From: Planomicrobium sp. CPCC 101110
Lineage (GTDB): Bacteria > Bacillota > Bacilli > Bacillales_A > Planococcaceae
DNA: 64,000 nucleotides
Direction: 5' to 3'
NCBI RefSeq assembly: GCF_007859395.1
Contig: NZ_VOHD01000003.1
Location: forward strand, 397,561-461,560
Shown piece after piece: positions 43,832 to 52,722 of the stretch. A model generated the notes under the pieces. That model was not told the DNA's origin, did not search any database, and saw only the letters and a list, made by a program, of their open reading frames with translations. Positions within the stretch are counted from its first letter, which is position 1, and every line of letters starts with the position of its first letter. The position numbers and the translations under genes are program-made.

Positions 43832-44316
43832 AAACCCGAAAATTAGTGCTGATAGCGATGTTTGTGGCGATTGCTGTAGCAGGCTCGACCTTTGTCTCAT
43901 TTCCAGCGGGCATTGCCCGCGCTTACCCCATCCAACATGCTGTCAATGTCATTTCGGCCGTTCTTTTAGGTCCGGGCCCAGCTCTTTTGATCGCATTTTT
44001 GACGGGAGCGGTGAGAGTTTTCATAGGCACCGGTTCATTGCTCGCTTTTCCGGGAGGCATGATCGGTGCCCTGCTTGCCGGAATAATGTATGCAAAGTAC
44101 GGAAAAGTTTGGTTGGCTGCAATAGGTGAAGTGGCCGGGACGGGAATTCTTGCGTCTTTAGTAGCCGTGCCTTATGCGAAGGTTTTAATGGGCACAGAAC
44201 TCGGCGCATTTTTCTTCTTTCCGCCTTTTTTGATATCAAGCGCAAGCGGCGCGGTTCTCGGCGTCATTCTAGTATCAAGATTGACGAGAAATAGTGAAAA
44301 ACGGCTGTTTAACTAA
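43828..44316 (+). CDS. thiW: Energy-coupling-factor thiazole transporter S component ThiW
   Basis: Membrane protein of 162 residues with five or so hydrophobic segments, the ThiW family of ECF transporter substrate-binding subunits. The FPAGIARAYPIQHAVNVISAVLLGPG stretch near residues 27-52 is the family signature, and the following GAVRVFIGTGSLLAFPGG loop is also conserved. It should capture the thiazole precursor HET and work with a shared EcfA-EcfA'-EcfT module encoded elsewhere. Last gene of the TPP operon; it supplies the substrate of ThiM. Confidence 0.92.
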   Translation: MKTRKLVLIAMFVAIAVAGSTFVSFPAGIARAYPIQHAVNVISAVLLGPGPALLIAFLTGAVRVFIGTGSLLAFPGGMIGALLAGIMYAKYGKVWLAAIGEVAGTGILASLVAVPYAKVLMGTELGAFFFFPPFLISSASGAVLGVILVSRLTRNSEKRLFN

Positions 44317-44340
44317 ATTTATTACATTCCCGAGACAAGT

Positions 44341-44366
44341 GTTTATCCTATCGGCATTGAGGGGAA
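44341..44366 (+). promoter_or_regulatory. Possible SigB-type promoter of the YkuS-YtxH gene
   Basis: GTTTAT, 14 bases, GGGGAA, about 40 bases before the start. An inverted repeat AAGTGTTT / AAACACTT (from 44338 and from 44376) brackets it. Confidence 0.38.
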
Positions 44367-44406
44367 ACTAAGGAACAAACACTTTTCGAAAGGGAGTTGA
44401 CATGGA

Positions 44407-45228
44407 ATGGTTAAAATTGCAGTTGAACAACCGTTTACTTCAGTAAAAGACGCGCTTGAAAAGAAAGGGTATAAAGTAGACATGCTCAAGGAGAAAACAG
44501 ATTCGGTAAGCTACGACTGCGTGGTGGTCCGCGACAAGGAGGACTTGGCGGATTTTCATATGAATGTTCCTTTGGTTGAAGCAAAAGGCCGGACACTTTA
44601 CGATATCGTCGAGGAAGTAGAAGAACGCCTTATACGTTCAGGGAAGATTGCTGCACCTGCTGACGTGGAAAAAGGCGGCCTGAGCCCATTCCTTAAAGGC
44701 GCAGCTACTGGCGCTGTAATCGGTGCAGCGGCTGGGTTGTTGTTGACCCCGAAAAGCGGCAAGGAACTGCAGGGAACCGTAATGGAAAAAGCAACAGGCA
44801 CACTAGAGCAAGTGAAAAGCAAAGCGAGTGGCCTGACTTCAAAAGATAAAGATCAAGACCAAGATGCATCCAGCGGAGGCGGCGTCGCTGAAAAAGTGAA
44901 AGGCGTCGTTGGCCAGGCGAAAGAAAAATCCTCTGGTGTCCTAGAAAAAGCAAAAGGCCCAGTGGACAACTTAAAGGCCAAACGCCAAGAGAAAAAAGAA
45001 GAAAAAGAGCTGGCTAAACAGCAAAAAGCAATTAAGAATGAAATTAAACAAGAGGAAAAAGCCCAAAAAGAGCATGAAAAAGCTGAGAAAAAAGCCGAAA
45101 AAGAAATTAAAAAAGCTGAAAAAGAAGCGAAACAAGAAAAAGGCAAGATAGAAGTGGTTGAACTGGGAGATGCTTCTGTTGAAAACAACGAGACAGGCGG
45201 CGTCATAATCCAATCAAAAGATAAGTGA
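44407..45228 (+). CDS. YkuS (UPF0180)-YtxH fusion protein with Lys/Glu-rich tail
   Basis: Protein of 273 residues in three parts. Residues 1-75 (VKIAVEQPFTSVKDALEKKGYKV and on) match the small UPF0180/YkuS family. Residues about 95-120 hold a glycine-rich hydrophobic segment (GAATGAVIGAAAGLLLTPKSGKEL) typical of YtxH stress proteins. The rest (about 125-273) is a long highly charged helix-prone region made of Lys, Glu and Ala, likely coiled coil. Both families are normally separate small proteins. GAAAGGGAG precedes the ATG. A stress role is suggested by YtxH members and by the possible SigB promoter. Confidence 0.78.
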   Translation: MVKIAVEQPFTSVKDALEKKGYKVDMLKEKTDSVSYDCVVVRDKEDLADFHMNVPLVEAKGRTLYDIVEEVEERLIRSGKIAAPADVEKGGLSPFLKGAATGAVIGAAAGLLLTPKSGKELQGTVMEKATGTLEQVKSKASGLTSKDKDQDQDASSGGGVAEKVKGVVGQAKEKSSGVLEKAKGPVDNLKAKRQEKKEEKELAKQQKAIKNEIKQEEKAQKEHEKAEKKAEKEIKKAEKEAKQEKGKIEVVELGDASVENNETGGVIIQSKDK

Positions 45229-45235
45229 AATAACT

Positions 45236-45288
45236 GAAAGGTGGCCCGAAAACCTGCGTATCAGCAGGCTTTCGGGCCACCTTTTTTT
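45236..45288. terminator. Bidirectional terminator after the YkuS-YtxH gene
   Basis: GAAAGGTGGCCCGAAA and TTTCGGGCCACCTTT arms with an inner CCTGC/GCAGG stem and a T run; shared with the converging UMF1-type gene. Confidence 0.9.
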
Positions 45289-45292
45289 ATGG

Positions 45293-46573
45293 TCAGCTAC
45301 TTTCGGCAATGTCATCAACAGCATCATGGGCAACAGGCTCTGGTACGCGGGACAGAATGACAATCCCGATGATGAACAGGATTACCAGGCTGAAAACGCC
45401 CATGCTGGAATTTCCTGTGATTTGGGAAGTGACGCCCACGAGAAGCGGGCCGAGGATGGCTGCAAACTTGCCGAAAATATTGTAGAATCCAAAAAATTCG
45501 TTGGAATTTTCTTTTGGCACGAGCTTGCCGAAATAGGAACGGCTCAGTGCTTGGATGCCGCCTTGGCTCGTTGCTACAAGCATTGCCAAAATCCAGAAGT
45601 CCACGATTGTTTCCAGGAAGAAAGCATAAATGCATACAACGATGTAAATGCAAATGCCGACATACAGCATCTTCTTTCCGGTAAAGCGTTCTGACAGCCG
45701 GCCGTACAGGATTGCGAACGGAGCAGCGACCACTTGCGTGGCGAACAGGACGATCAATAAGCTGACCGAACTCAGCCCAAGGTCGGTTCCGTAGGCCGTA
45801 GACATGGAAATAATGGTCCCCACCCCGTCAATATAAAAGAAGTAGGCGATTAAAAACAAAAACAATGCACGATATTGACGGATTTCCCGGACGGTTTTGC
45901 TGAGGCGCTTGAAGCTTTGGCTGATGGGGTTCGGTTCCTTTTCAATAAAGTAGCGCTGCTGGACATGGCGAAACATCGGGATGGAGAACGAAATCCACCA
46001 GACGGCAGTAATGCCGAATGCGATCCGGCTGGCGTTGATTGTTGAGACCGGCAAAATTTCTTGCTGGGAAAGCACGATAATGGCAATGGATATGATAAAA
46101 GGGATTGTCGATCCGATATAGCCCAGCCCATAGCCGAAAGAGGAAACGATATTCATGCGCTTTTCCGTTGTCACATCAACAATGAAGGCGTCATAAAAAA
46201 CATTGGCACCTGTTGCGCCGAGCGCCGCAAAAGTATAGCAGACTAGAAGCATCAGCCAATTGCCGCTTGGCACAAAAGCGAGCATTACTGTAGCGGCGGT
46301 GCCGATAAAGAAAAAAGCGGCGAAAAATTTCTTTTTCAGCCCTTGATAGTCAGCGATTGTCCCTAAGATTGGTCCAAGCAAAGCCAATATAAATGTGAAA
46401 ATGGCAATTGTATAACCCAGATAAGCGGTTGAATCCGAAAGGCTGACCCCGGCTTCTGTAGCAGCGGATTTGTAAAATAGCGGAAAAACGGCCGTTGTAA
46501 TGATAATGGAATAAGCAGAACTTCCCCAATCATAAAGTGCCCAGCTTTTCTCTTCTTTTGTGAAATTTTTCAT
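45293..46573 (-). CDS. UMF1/Atg22-family MFS transporter
   Basis: Membrane protein of 426 residues with about twelve hydrophobic segments. The N-terminal WALYDWGSSAYSIIITTAVFP stretch and the NVFYDAFIVDVT segment near residue 124 are the signature of the UMF1 group (bacterial relatives of yeast Atg22 vacuolar amino-acid effluxer). Its substrate in bacteria is not known. It is a single gene read toward the YkuS-YtxH gene; its start is separated from exoA by about 170 bases. Confidence 0.85.
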   Translation of the reverse strand: MKNFTKEEKSWALYDWGSSAYSIIITTAVFPLFYKSAATEAGVSLSDSTAYLGYTIAIFTFILALLGPILGTIADYQGLKKKFFAAFFFIGTAATVMLAFVPSGNWLMLLVCYTFAALGATGANVFYDAFIVDVTTEKRMNIVSSFGYGLGYIGSTIPFIISIAIIVLSQQEILPVSTINASRIAFGITAVWWISFSIPMFRHVQQRYFIEKEPNPISQSFKRLSKTVREIRQYRALFLFLIAYFFYIDGVGTIISMSTAYGTDLGLSSVSLLIVLFATQVVAAPFAILYGRLSERFTGKKMLYVGICIYIVVCIYAFFLETIVDFWILAMLVATSQGGIQALSRSYFGKLVPKENSNEFFGFYNIFGKFAAILGPLLVGVTSQITGNSSMGVFSLVILFIIGIVILSRVPEPVAHDAVDDIAESS

Positions 46574-46744
46574 GAGTTCAATCTCCTTAGCTCTAGATAG
46601 GTCTATTGTACAAGAAGAAGGAACTGTTGGGTGAACATTCTAAAAAATTACTGAAATTTTACCTTCGAAGAAAGGAGCCAATCGATTTGAGCAGTGCGCT
46701 TTCCTCGAGTAAACTGGAAAAGGAAGCAGAAAGAAGGGGTACTT

Positions 46745-47500
46745 TTGAAATTGATTTCATGGAATGTAAACGGACTTCGGGCTGTGATGAAAAAAGGCTT
46801 TATGGACTTTTTCGAAAAAGTCGATGCCGATATATTCTGCCTGCAGGAAATCAAGCTGCAGGAAGGGCAGATTGAGATGGAACTGCCGGGATACTATGAA
46901 TATTGGAACTATGCCCTTAAAAAAGGCTATTCCGGCACGGCCATTTTTACGAAAAAAGAGCCGATAAGCGTACAGTACGGAATGGGTATAGCGGAGCATG
47001 ATACAGAAGGGCGCATCATCACGCTTGAATTCGACGATTATTTTGTTGTGACAGTATATACCCCCAACTCGCAGCACGGGTTGCTCCGGCTCGATTACCG
47101 ATTGCAATGGGAAGATGCGATACTCGAATATGTGAGAAAGCTGGACCGTCAAAAGCCGGTTGTTTTATGCGGTGATTTGAATGTGGCGCATGAAGAGATC
47201 GACTTGAAAAACCCGAAGGCGAATATGAAAAATTCCGGATTCACTCCAGAAGAACGCGGAAAGCTTTCCGGCTTTTTAGCGAGCGGATTCATCGACACGT
47301 TCCGCCATTTTTATCCCGACACGCCTGGGAAGTATTCCTGGTGGTCCTACCGCTCTGACTGCCGGGAAAAAAACATCGGGTGGCGCATTGACTACTTTAT
47401 CGCCTCAACCAGGCTCGCACCGAAGCTGGCAGGAGCTAAAATCCATACGGAAATACTCGGTTCCGATCATTGTCCGGTTGAATTGGAGATAACTGCTTGA
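46745..47500 (+). CDS. exoA: Exodeoxyribonuclease III (AP endonuclease)
   Basis: EEP-fold nuclease of 251 residues that repairs abasic sites. SWNVNGLRA near residue 5, the metal Glu in LQEIK near 34, the catalytic stretch CGDLNVAH near 141 and the end GSDHCPVELE near 240 are all present. The start is a TTG at 46745 with AAGGGG five bases upstream, which gives the family's MKLISWNVNG beginning; a GTG at 46694 would add 17 unrelated residues. Another AAAGGAG at 46671 stands before a TTG in a different frame and may be fortuitous. Confidence 0.94.
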   Translation: MKLISWNVNGLRAVMKKGFMDFFEKVDADIFCLQEIKLQEGQIEMELPGYYEYWNYALKKGYSGTAIFTKKEPISVQYGMGIAEHDTEGRIITLEFDDYFVVTVYTPNSQHGLLRLDYRLQWEDAILEYVRKLDRQKPVVLCGDLNVAHEEIDLKNPKANMKNSGFTPEERGKLSGFLASGFIDTFRHFYPDTPGKYSWWSYRSDCREKNIGWRIDYFIASTRLAPKLAGAKIHTEILGSDHCPVELEITA

Positions 47501-47513
47501 CCAAGCGGACTTA

Positions 47514-47563
47514 AAACCCCGCCCCGGCTTCTTTTTGAGAAGCCGGGGCGGGGTTTGTTTTTT
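47514..47563. terminator. Strong terminator after exoA
   Basis: Perfect 19-base stem (47514-47532 with 47538-47556; core CCCCGCCCCGGCTTCT), loop TTTTG, T run after. It lies between the converging exoA and protease genes. Confidence 0.93.
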
Positions 47564-49383
47564 TATTTGTTATAGAAGAATTTAGCTGTGATGGAACCAT
47601 CTTCATTTTCCACAACGTCGGTTACATTGATTCCCGAATCAGCAGGTGTGGCGCTATTGCCTTTCCAGAAATAATAAGAGCCGGTGTGGACATTGCTGCT
47701 TTGTGGTGTGATTTTGCTCCCTGTCTTGAAGAAATCGCCAGCGTCTCCGCGGTTAGCGTTTTTCTCAAGGTCGTATTTGCCGTCTGCTTGAAGAAGGGAC
47801 AAACCGTAATGAGTTACTTTTGTTCCATCGGAAGCCGTAGCGGATTGATTGTACTGGTAGCGTTTGTTCATCCAGTTTTCCACGTTGTTCGGGCGGAATC
47901 CGGCTGTCTGGTACAAACCGATGACATTTTCATCCACATGCCAGGCCAGCAAGCCGTGGGCCTCAGTGCCTTGGCGGTTCAAGCCTTTGTTGAAGCCGTC
48001 CTGTTGGACGTTTTCAAACAAGAAGTATTCAGTGCCGTTTGATCCCGGAACTTCCATTTTTACAATACCGTTATCAGCTTTCGCTTTATTGATAGCTGGC
48101 AATGTGATTTCCTGTACGCCGCTTTCAGGTTTTACTTCAACCGGGTCGACCCAACCCAAGAAAATTTTCGAGAACGGATCAAAATGGGTCGGTGCGTTTC
48201 CTGAGTAGGCGCTATTGTTAGGGTAGCGCATCCATGAACCGCCGGCCATCATGGAATAGTTGCCGACGCCTTCCGAAGTGTAGGCCGTATCATAGAAATC
48301 AGGCAATCCGAGCGCATGGCCGAATTCGTGGGCGTAAACCCCTGGCTGTGCCGGATATGGACCGGTTTTTGCCGTATCCGAATAAGTGCCGGTTGCCGCA
48401 TCGTATCCGGCCACGTTGCCGCCGATGCCAGGCTGGATATTATAATTATTCACCACTACACCATCATATGTCATGTCTTCTTTTTCTGTTTTGGCGATCC
48501 ACTCACTTTGGCTCATGCCCTCATATTGGTCTGCCGGTTTGCCGGTTTCATAATATTTCCCGTAGTACAACGCACTAAGCAGGCTCCATTTGTGCGACCA
48601 GAATTGGGCAGGGTCGCTGCTGAATTCGGCTCCGGTTCCTTCATGTACGACGAAGATGTTTGGCACTTCGCCATCTACCGCATATTGGGAGAAATCGACT
48701 TGATCGTCGGCCGCTTTCAAAAGATCGCGTACAAATTCACCGGTATGGGCGTCGCCGTTGGCGTTTCCAAGAACATAAGTGCCGTTTTCAGCATAGGTGC
48801 CTTCCTGGTCCAAATAGTAAGAAGCGCCTTTTGGCAGTTCAACCCATAAGAAATCCGTGTTTTCTTTACGTACCAAGTTGATTCTTCCGTTGCTCGACTC
48901 TTTGTAGACATTCTGCATTGTACTGTCTGTCGGAGCTTTTACCCCGTTGAATTCTGCGTATTTCTCGAACTGGGGAAGCTCGTACGGATTGTATTCACTT
49001 CCAAAGATCAAATCTTCATAATAGTGGGCGGGAACTTGGCCGGGCATATCGCCGATCGGTTCGTCGCCTTCTTTGTATTTAGCTAAAATTACCAAGACCG
49101 GGACATCGCCTTGGGCGGCCTGGTAAGCTGCGCGCTTATCGCCGGGGGCTTGGAATTTCGTGCCGTTTGCGGCCGATTTTTCGACAGGATCAGCTTTTGA
49201 AATGTCAATCCCCAATTTTTTTGCTTTATCTGCCAGTTCAGGCGCAGCCCCCACATGTTCCGCCGGGCTTAAATTATACTTATTGGGCTGTTCCGCCGGA
49301 GCGGCCGGAGCGCCAGTTCCTGAAAAAATTGCAGCTCCTGCAACCGCCAGGGTTAAAAATGATGTGGATAAGACTTTTAACAA
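47563..49383 (-). CDS. Secreted M6-family metalloprotease (immune inhibitor A-like)
   Basis: Secreted protein of 606 residues. A signal peptide (about 1-25, hydrophobic core LSTSFLTLAVAGAAIF) is followed by a propeptide-like region, then the M6 catalytic domain with the zinc motif HEFGHALGLPD near residue 352 and the typical NYSMMAGGSW Met-turn near 377. It lacks the long C-terminal MAM and repeat regions of Bacillus InhA, so it is a short family member. It probably breaks down proteins for nutrition. The start is a TTG at 49383, nine bases after TAAGGAGA; the GTG at 49392 lies too close to that site. Confidence 0.88.
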   Translation of the reverse strand: MLKVLSTSFLTLAVAGAAIFSGTGAPAAPAEQPNKYNLSPAEHVGAAPELADKAKKLGIDISKADPVEKSAANGTKFQAPGDKRAAYQAAQGDVPVLVILAKYKEGDEPIGDMPGQVPAHYYEDLIFGSEYNPYELPQFEKYAEFNGVKAPTDSTMQNVYKESSNGRINLVRKENTDFLWVELPKGASYYLDQEGTYAENGTYVLGNANGDAHTGEFVRDLLKAADDQVDFSQYAVDGEVPNIFVVHEGTGAEFSSDPAQFWSHKWSLLSALYYGKYYETGKPADQYEGMSQSEWIAKTEKEDMTYDGVVVNNYNIQPGIGGNVAGYDAATGTYSDTAKTGPYPAQPGVYAHEFGHALGLPDFYDTAYTSEGVGNYSMMAGGSWMRYPNNSAYSGNAPTHFDPFSKIFLGWVDPVEVKPESGVQEITLPAINKAKADNGIVKMEVPGSNGTEYFLFENVQQDGFNKGLNRQGTEAHGLLAWHVDENVIGLYQTAGFRPNNVENWMNKRYQYNQSATASDGTKVTHYGLSLLQADGKYDLEKNANRGDAGDFFKTGSKITPQSSNVHTGSYYFWKGNSATPADSGINVTDVVENEDGSITAKFFYNK

Positions 49384-49523
49384 AAGTGTCACTCTCCTTA
49401 AATATTAATGTTTTGTAAAATAATATAAATAATTCAGTATATTTTGAATAGGTATTTTTATTCTTTTTAGAAATTGTTTAGGGTGTCTAAATACTTACGG
49501 GCTTGAACTTCCCTTAATATGAT

Positions 49524-49548
49524 GTTTAAGAAAAGGCGCATCGGGAAA
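49524..49548 (+). promoter_or_regulatory. Possible SigB promoter of the catalase gene
   Basis: GTTTAA, 13 bases, GGGAAA, 35 bases before the start codon. The -35 matches the general-stress consensus exactly. Catalases of this family are known SigB targets in Bacillus. Confidence 0.5.
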
Positions 49549-49583
49549 AATGAAATGATAGCAAAATATAGAGGAGGATTCGT

Positions 49584-51197
49584 ATGAGTGAAAACAAGGA
49601 AGAAAAGAACTTGAAAATGGGATCAGGCGAAGATGAGCAAACGCTGACGACCCGACAAGGACATCCTGTAAGAGACAATCAGAATATACGGACCGTCGGT
49701 AACCGCGGCCCTGCCACTCTTGAAAACTATCACTTTATTGAAAAAATCTCGCATTTTGACCGGGAAGAAATTCCGGAGCGAATTGTCCATGCGCGCGGCG
49801 CTGGTGCATTCGGATATTTTGAAACGTACGGTAAAGTCGGCGATGAGCCGGTTGAAAAATATACGCGTGCAAAAGTATTTTCCGGTGCAGGGAAGCAGAC
49901 GCCGCTATTGGTCCGCTTTTCTACAGTAGCAGGATCCAGGCATTCCTCAGAAACCGCCCGTGACCCGCGAGGATTTGCGGTCAAGATGTACACGGAAGAC
50001 GGCAACTGGGACCTTGTCGGAAACAACCTTAAAATTTTCTTTATCCGTGATGCGATGAAATTCCCGGATATGATCCATGCATTCAAAAATGACCCAGTGT
50101 CAAACGTGCCTAACCCTGAGCGTATGTTCGACTTTGTTGCACGCACACCGGAAGCGACGCATATGATCACGTTCCTGTTCTCGCCATGGGGTATTCCCGC
50201 GACTTACCGGCATATGCAAGGATCTGGCGTAAACACGTATAAATGGGTAAACGATAAAGGCGAAGCAGTCCTTGTTAAATACCATTGGGAGCCGAAACAG
50301 GGCATCCGCAATTTGACGCAGGCAGAAGCCAATGAAATCCAAGCGGAAAATACTGGGCATGCTACACAGGATTTATTCGAAGCCATCGAACGCGGAGATT
50401 ATCCGGAATGGGAATTGTTCGTTCAAATTATGAGCGACGATGAGCATGCAGAACTGGATTTTGACCCATTGGACGATACAAAACTATGGCCGCAGGACAA
50501 GTTCCCATTCCTTCCTGTCGGGAAAATGGTATTGAATCGCAACCCTGAAAACTACCATGCCGAGATCGAGCAAGCGGCGTTCGGTACCGGGGTGCTTGTA
50601 GACGGGCTTGACTTCTCGGATGACAAGATGCTGCAAGGGCGTACGTTCTCGTATTCCGATACGCAGCGCTACCGTGTCGGTGCCAACTACTTGCAGCTGC
50701 CGGTCAATGCACCGAAAAAACGTGTAGCGACAAACCAATATGGCGGACAAATGGACCGCCCGGCAGAACATGTGCCGAACCCGCATATCAATTATGAGCC
50801 ATCTGTTCTTGGGGGCGTGAAGGAAGCTGAACGGGTTGCACCGCCTCACGAACCGGCATACAATGCCAAAGTGGTTAGCCAGCCGATTGACCGCACCAAC
50901 AACTACGGCCAGGCTGGAGAAACTTACCGCAGCTTTGAAGATTGGGAGCGCGAAGAGTTGATCAACAATCTAGGTGACGCGCTGTCTGTATGTGATCCAA
51001 GAATCCAGGAAGAAATGATCCATCACTTCACGCAGGCGGATGAAGATTATGGCCGCCGTGTCCGTGAAAACATGGAACAGAAGATCAAAGCGATGGAAGA
51101 AATGAAAGGCAGCGAACCTAAAATTTACGGCAAGCCTGCCGCCAATAAAGTGGCGCAAGGCGCAGCTCAAAAAGGGCACGAAGCTGGACCATACTGA
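49584..51197 (+). CDS. katA: Monofunctional haem catalase
   Basis: Catalase of 537 residues. The catalytic His is near residue 68 in [12 protein letters not shown], the haem-side Asn is in VGNNLKIFF near 148, and the proximal Tyr is in [11 protein letters not shown] near 357. This is a small-subunit type with a C-terminal extension of Glu, Lys and Gly residues, typical of Bacillales. It degrades hydrogen peroxide in the cytosol. AGAGGAGG precedes the ATG. I saw no clear PerR box before it, but a possible SigB promoter is present. A strong terminator follows. Confidence 0.95.
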   Translation: MSENKEEKNLKMGSGEDEQTLTTRQGHPVRDNQNIRTVGNRGPATLENYHFIEKISHFDREEIPERIVHARGAGAFGYFETYGKVGDEPVEKYTRAKVFSGAGKQTPLLVRFSTVAGSRHSSETARDPRGFAVKMYTEDGNWDLVGNNLKIFFIRDAMKFPDMIHAFKNDPVSNVPNPERMFDFVARTPEATHMITFLFSPWGIPATYRHMQGSGVNTYKWVNDKGEAVLVKYHWEPKQGIRNLTQAEANEIQAENTGHATQDLFEAIERGDYPEWELFVQIMSDDEHAELDFDPLDDTKLWPQDKFPFLPVGKMVLNRNPENYHAEIEQAAFGTGVLVDGLDFSDDKMLQGRTFSYSDTQRYRVGANYLQLPVNAPKKRVATNQYGGQMDRPAEHVPNPHINYEPSVLGGVKEAERVAPPHEPAYNAKVVSQPIDRTNNYGQAGETYRSFEDWEREELINNLGDALSVCDPRIQEEMIHHFTQADEDYGRRVRENMEQKIKAMEEMKGSEPKIYGKPAANKVAQGAAQKGHEAGPY

Positions 51198-51205
51198 TAA
51201 AATCC

Positions 51206-51243
51206 AAAATACCGGCAAGCTGAAAAGCTTGCCGGTATTTTTT
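51206..51243 (+). terminator. Terminator after the catalase gene
   Basis: AAAATACCGGCAAGCT and AGCTTGCCGGTATTTT, perfect 16-base arms, GAAA loop, T run. Confidence 0.93.
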
Positions 51244-51293
51244 ATCGTCCAGAAGTTTGCCCTGCCTTTTTGGAGCATTCTTAGGGCCCTTTT

Positions 51294-51995
51294 TTATTCA
51301 CTGCCCTTAAGGAGAGAGGAATGATTAACGCCGAAAACTTTTTCAACATCAATCAAAAAAGCGATTCCTTTTCCGGGGGCGTCTAGGTCGATGGCATTTT
51401 CAATGCTTTTGACAACCGCTTCTGTATAGCTTTGGGGAATGACTGTAAGGACGATGTCTTTCTCCGGTTCGATGGTGAAGTTCAGGAATTTTTGCTGTTC
51501 ATTCACGCCGGTGCCGCGGCCCGATAAAATGGTTCCGCCTTCCGCGCCGGCATCGGCTGCTGCCTTCACTACTTTTCCCGAATCGCCGCTGTTGACAATT
51601 GTCACCACAAGATGAAACTGATCGCCTGCGTTCTCCATGGACAAATCACCTTTCTGTTGTCTGGCTTCGCTGACCCGATCTGACAAATGCGGAACGCCGA
51701 GCAATTTGTTCAAATGCACGGTGAACCCAAGTCCGTGTCCCGGTATGCCGAGTTTTCCGGCTCGGCTGACTGCTTCTGTTACGGCAGCTTCAATTTTGCC
51801 GTCAATAGCTAAGAAAAGCACATCTTTTTCATGGGTTGCAGGCAAACCGAAGAATGTCGGTTTCTCATTGCGCCCGATCCCTTCCCCGTACAAAATGGTC
51901 GCTCCATCCGCGCCTGCTTTTTTCGCTTCAGCAATCACGTCGCGCGAATAGCCTCGTTTGACGATTGCAATCATCAGCTTATGATTCAGGTTCAT
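51294..51995 (-). CDS. Tandem PII-like regulatory protein
   Basis: Protein of 233 residues made of two PII-like (GlnB-fold) units. Unit 1 (about 5-105) begins HKLMIAIVKRGYSRDVIAEAKKAGADGATIL; unit 2 (about 125-225) begins FHLVVTIVNSGDSGKVVKAAADAGAEGGTIL. Each has the strand, helix and Gly-rich loop (YGEGIG, SGRGTG) leading into the T-loop position. PII proteins sense nucleotides and bind membrane or enzyme partners. The gene overlaps the DUF1538 gene before it by 17 bases, so the partner is probably that membrane pair. ATG at 51995 is preferred over a GTG at 52010 that lies within the ribosome site. Confidence 0.82.
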   Translation of the reverse strand: MNLNHKLMIAIVKRGYSRDVIAEAKKAGADGATILYGEGIGRNEKPTFFGLPATHEKDVLFLAIDGKIEAAVTEAVSRAGKLGIPGHGLGFTVHLNKLLGVPHLSDRVSEARQQKGDLSMENAGDQFHLVVTIVNSGDSGKVVKAAADAGAEGGTILSGRGTGVNEQQKFLNFTIEPEKDIVLTVIPQSYTEAVVKSIENAIDLDAPGKGIAFLIDVEKVFGVNHSSLLKGSE

Positions 51996-52722
51996 CGTTT
52001 CGAGCCCCACCTTTTCTTGTGAAAATCAAGCCAAGAACAAGCACTGCCAGTATAGGCATCATAGCCACTAATGCGACCAGGCCAAAGCCGTCCATAAGCG
52101 GATTGCGGCCATCGGTGACAGAAGCTGCTCCAACAGCCATTGACAAGATGAATGTTACGGTCATTGGCCCAGTGGCTACGCCGCCGGAATCGAAGGCGAT
52201 GGCGATAAAGACTTGTTTTGAAAAAAAGACCAGGATCAAAGTGAGCAAATAGCCGGGAATGAGAAAATACCAAAGGGGAATGCCCACAAGAATTCGGGCC
52301 ATTGATAGGGCGATGGAAATGCCGACTCCTATTGATAATGTATAGAGCATCAGTTTTTCGGAAATATAGCCTTCGGTTACACGGTCGACTTCAGCGTTCA
52401 TGATGCTGACAGCTGGTTCCGCAAATGTTGCTGCAAAGCCGAGCACAAAGCCGACAGGGACCAATATCCAGGAATAGGTCTTGCTGCCCAGCGCTTTGCC
52501 CATCATCTCGGCTATCGGGAAAAAACCGATATGGACCCCTTGAAGAAAGAATGCAAGACCTAAAAAAGTGAGGGCAAAGCCTAAAGCAACCTGAAGAACG
52601 CGCTGCAGCGGAAGTTTCAATAAGAAGATTTGAAAGAGAGCAAAAAACAGGATTAAGGGAATAAGGGCCCAGCCTACTTCAAGGAGCACATCAGCAAATC
52701 CTTCGAAAATATGAAAAGTCAC
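51979..52722 (-). CDS. DUF1538 membrane protein, second of pair
   Basis: Membrane protein of 247 residues with about seven hydrophobic segments. It holds one DUF1538 unit with AEPAVSIMNAEVDRVTEG near residue 102 and FDSGGVATGPMTVTFILSMAVGAAS near 180. The same two motifs occur in the preceding gene, so the pair looks like a split or duplicated module. I recall that paired DUF1538 proteins (UmpA/UmpB) were described as a Na+(K+)/H+ antiporter in a Halomonas; that would fit a channel or antiporter here, but it is recollection. It starts with GTG at 52722 overlapping the previous stop, with GGGGGTG upstream. Confidence 0.82.
   Translation of the reverse strand: MTFHIFEGFADVLLEVGWALIPLILFFALFQIFLLKLPLQRVLQVALGFALTFLGLAFFLQGVHIGFFPIAEMMGKALGSKTYSWILVPVGFVLGFAATFAEPAVSIMNAEVDRVTEGYISEKLMLYTLSIGVGISIALSMARILVGIPLWYFLIPGYLLTLILVFFSKQVFIAIAFDSGGVATGPMTVTFILSMAVGAASVTDGRNPLMDGFGLVALVAMMPILAVLVLGLIFTRKGGARNDEPES

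Noticed and set aside
46687..46875. Short gene starting at TTG 46687 behind AAAGGAG
   Set aside because: It overlaps exoA in another frame with no recognisable product; the ribosome site may be fortuitous.
49401..49583. PerR box before the catalase gene
   Set aside because: Several AT-rich stretches exist, but none fits the 7-1-7 pattern within two mismatches.
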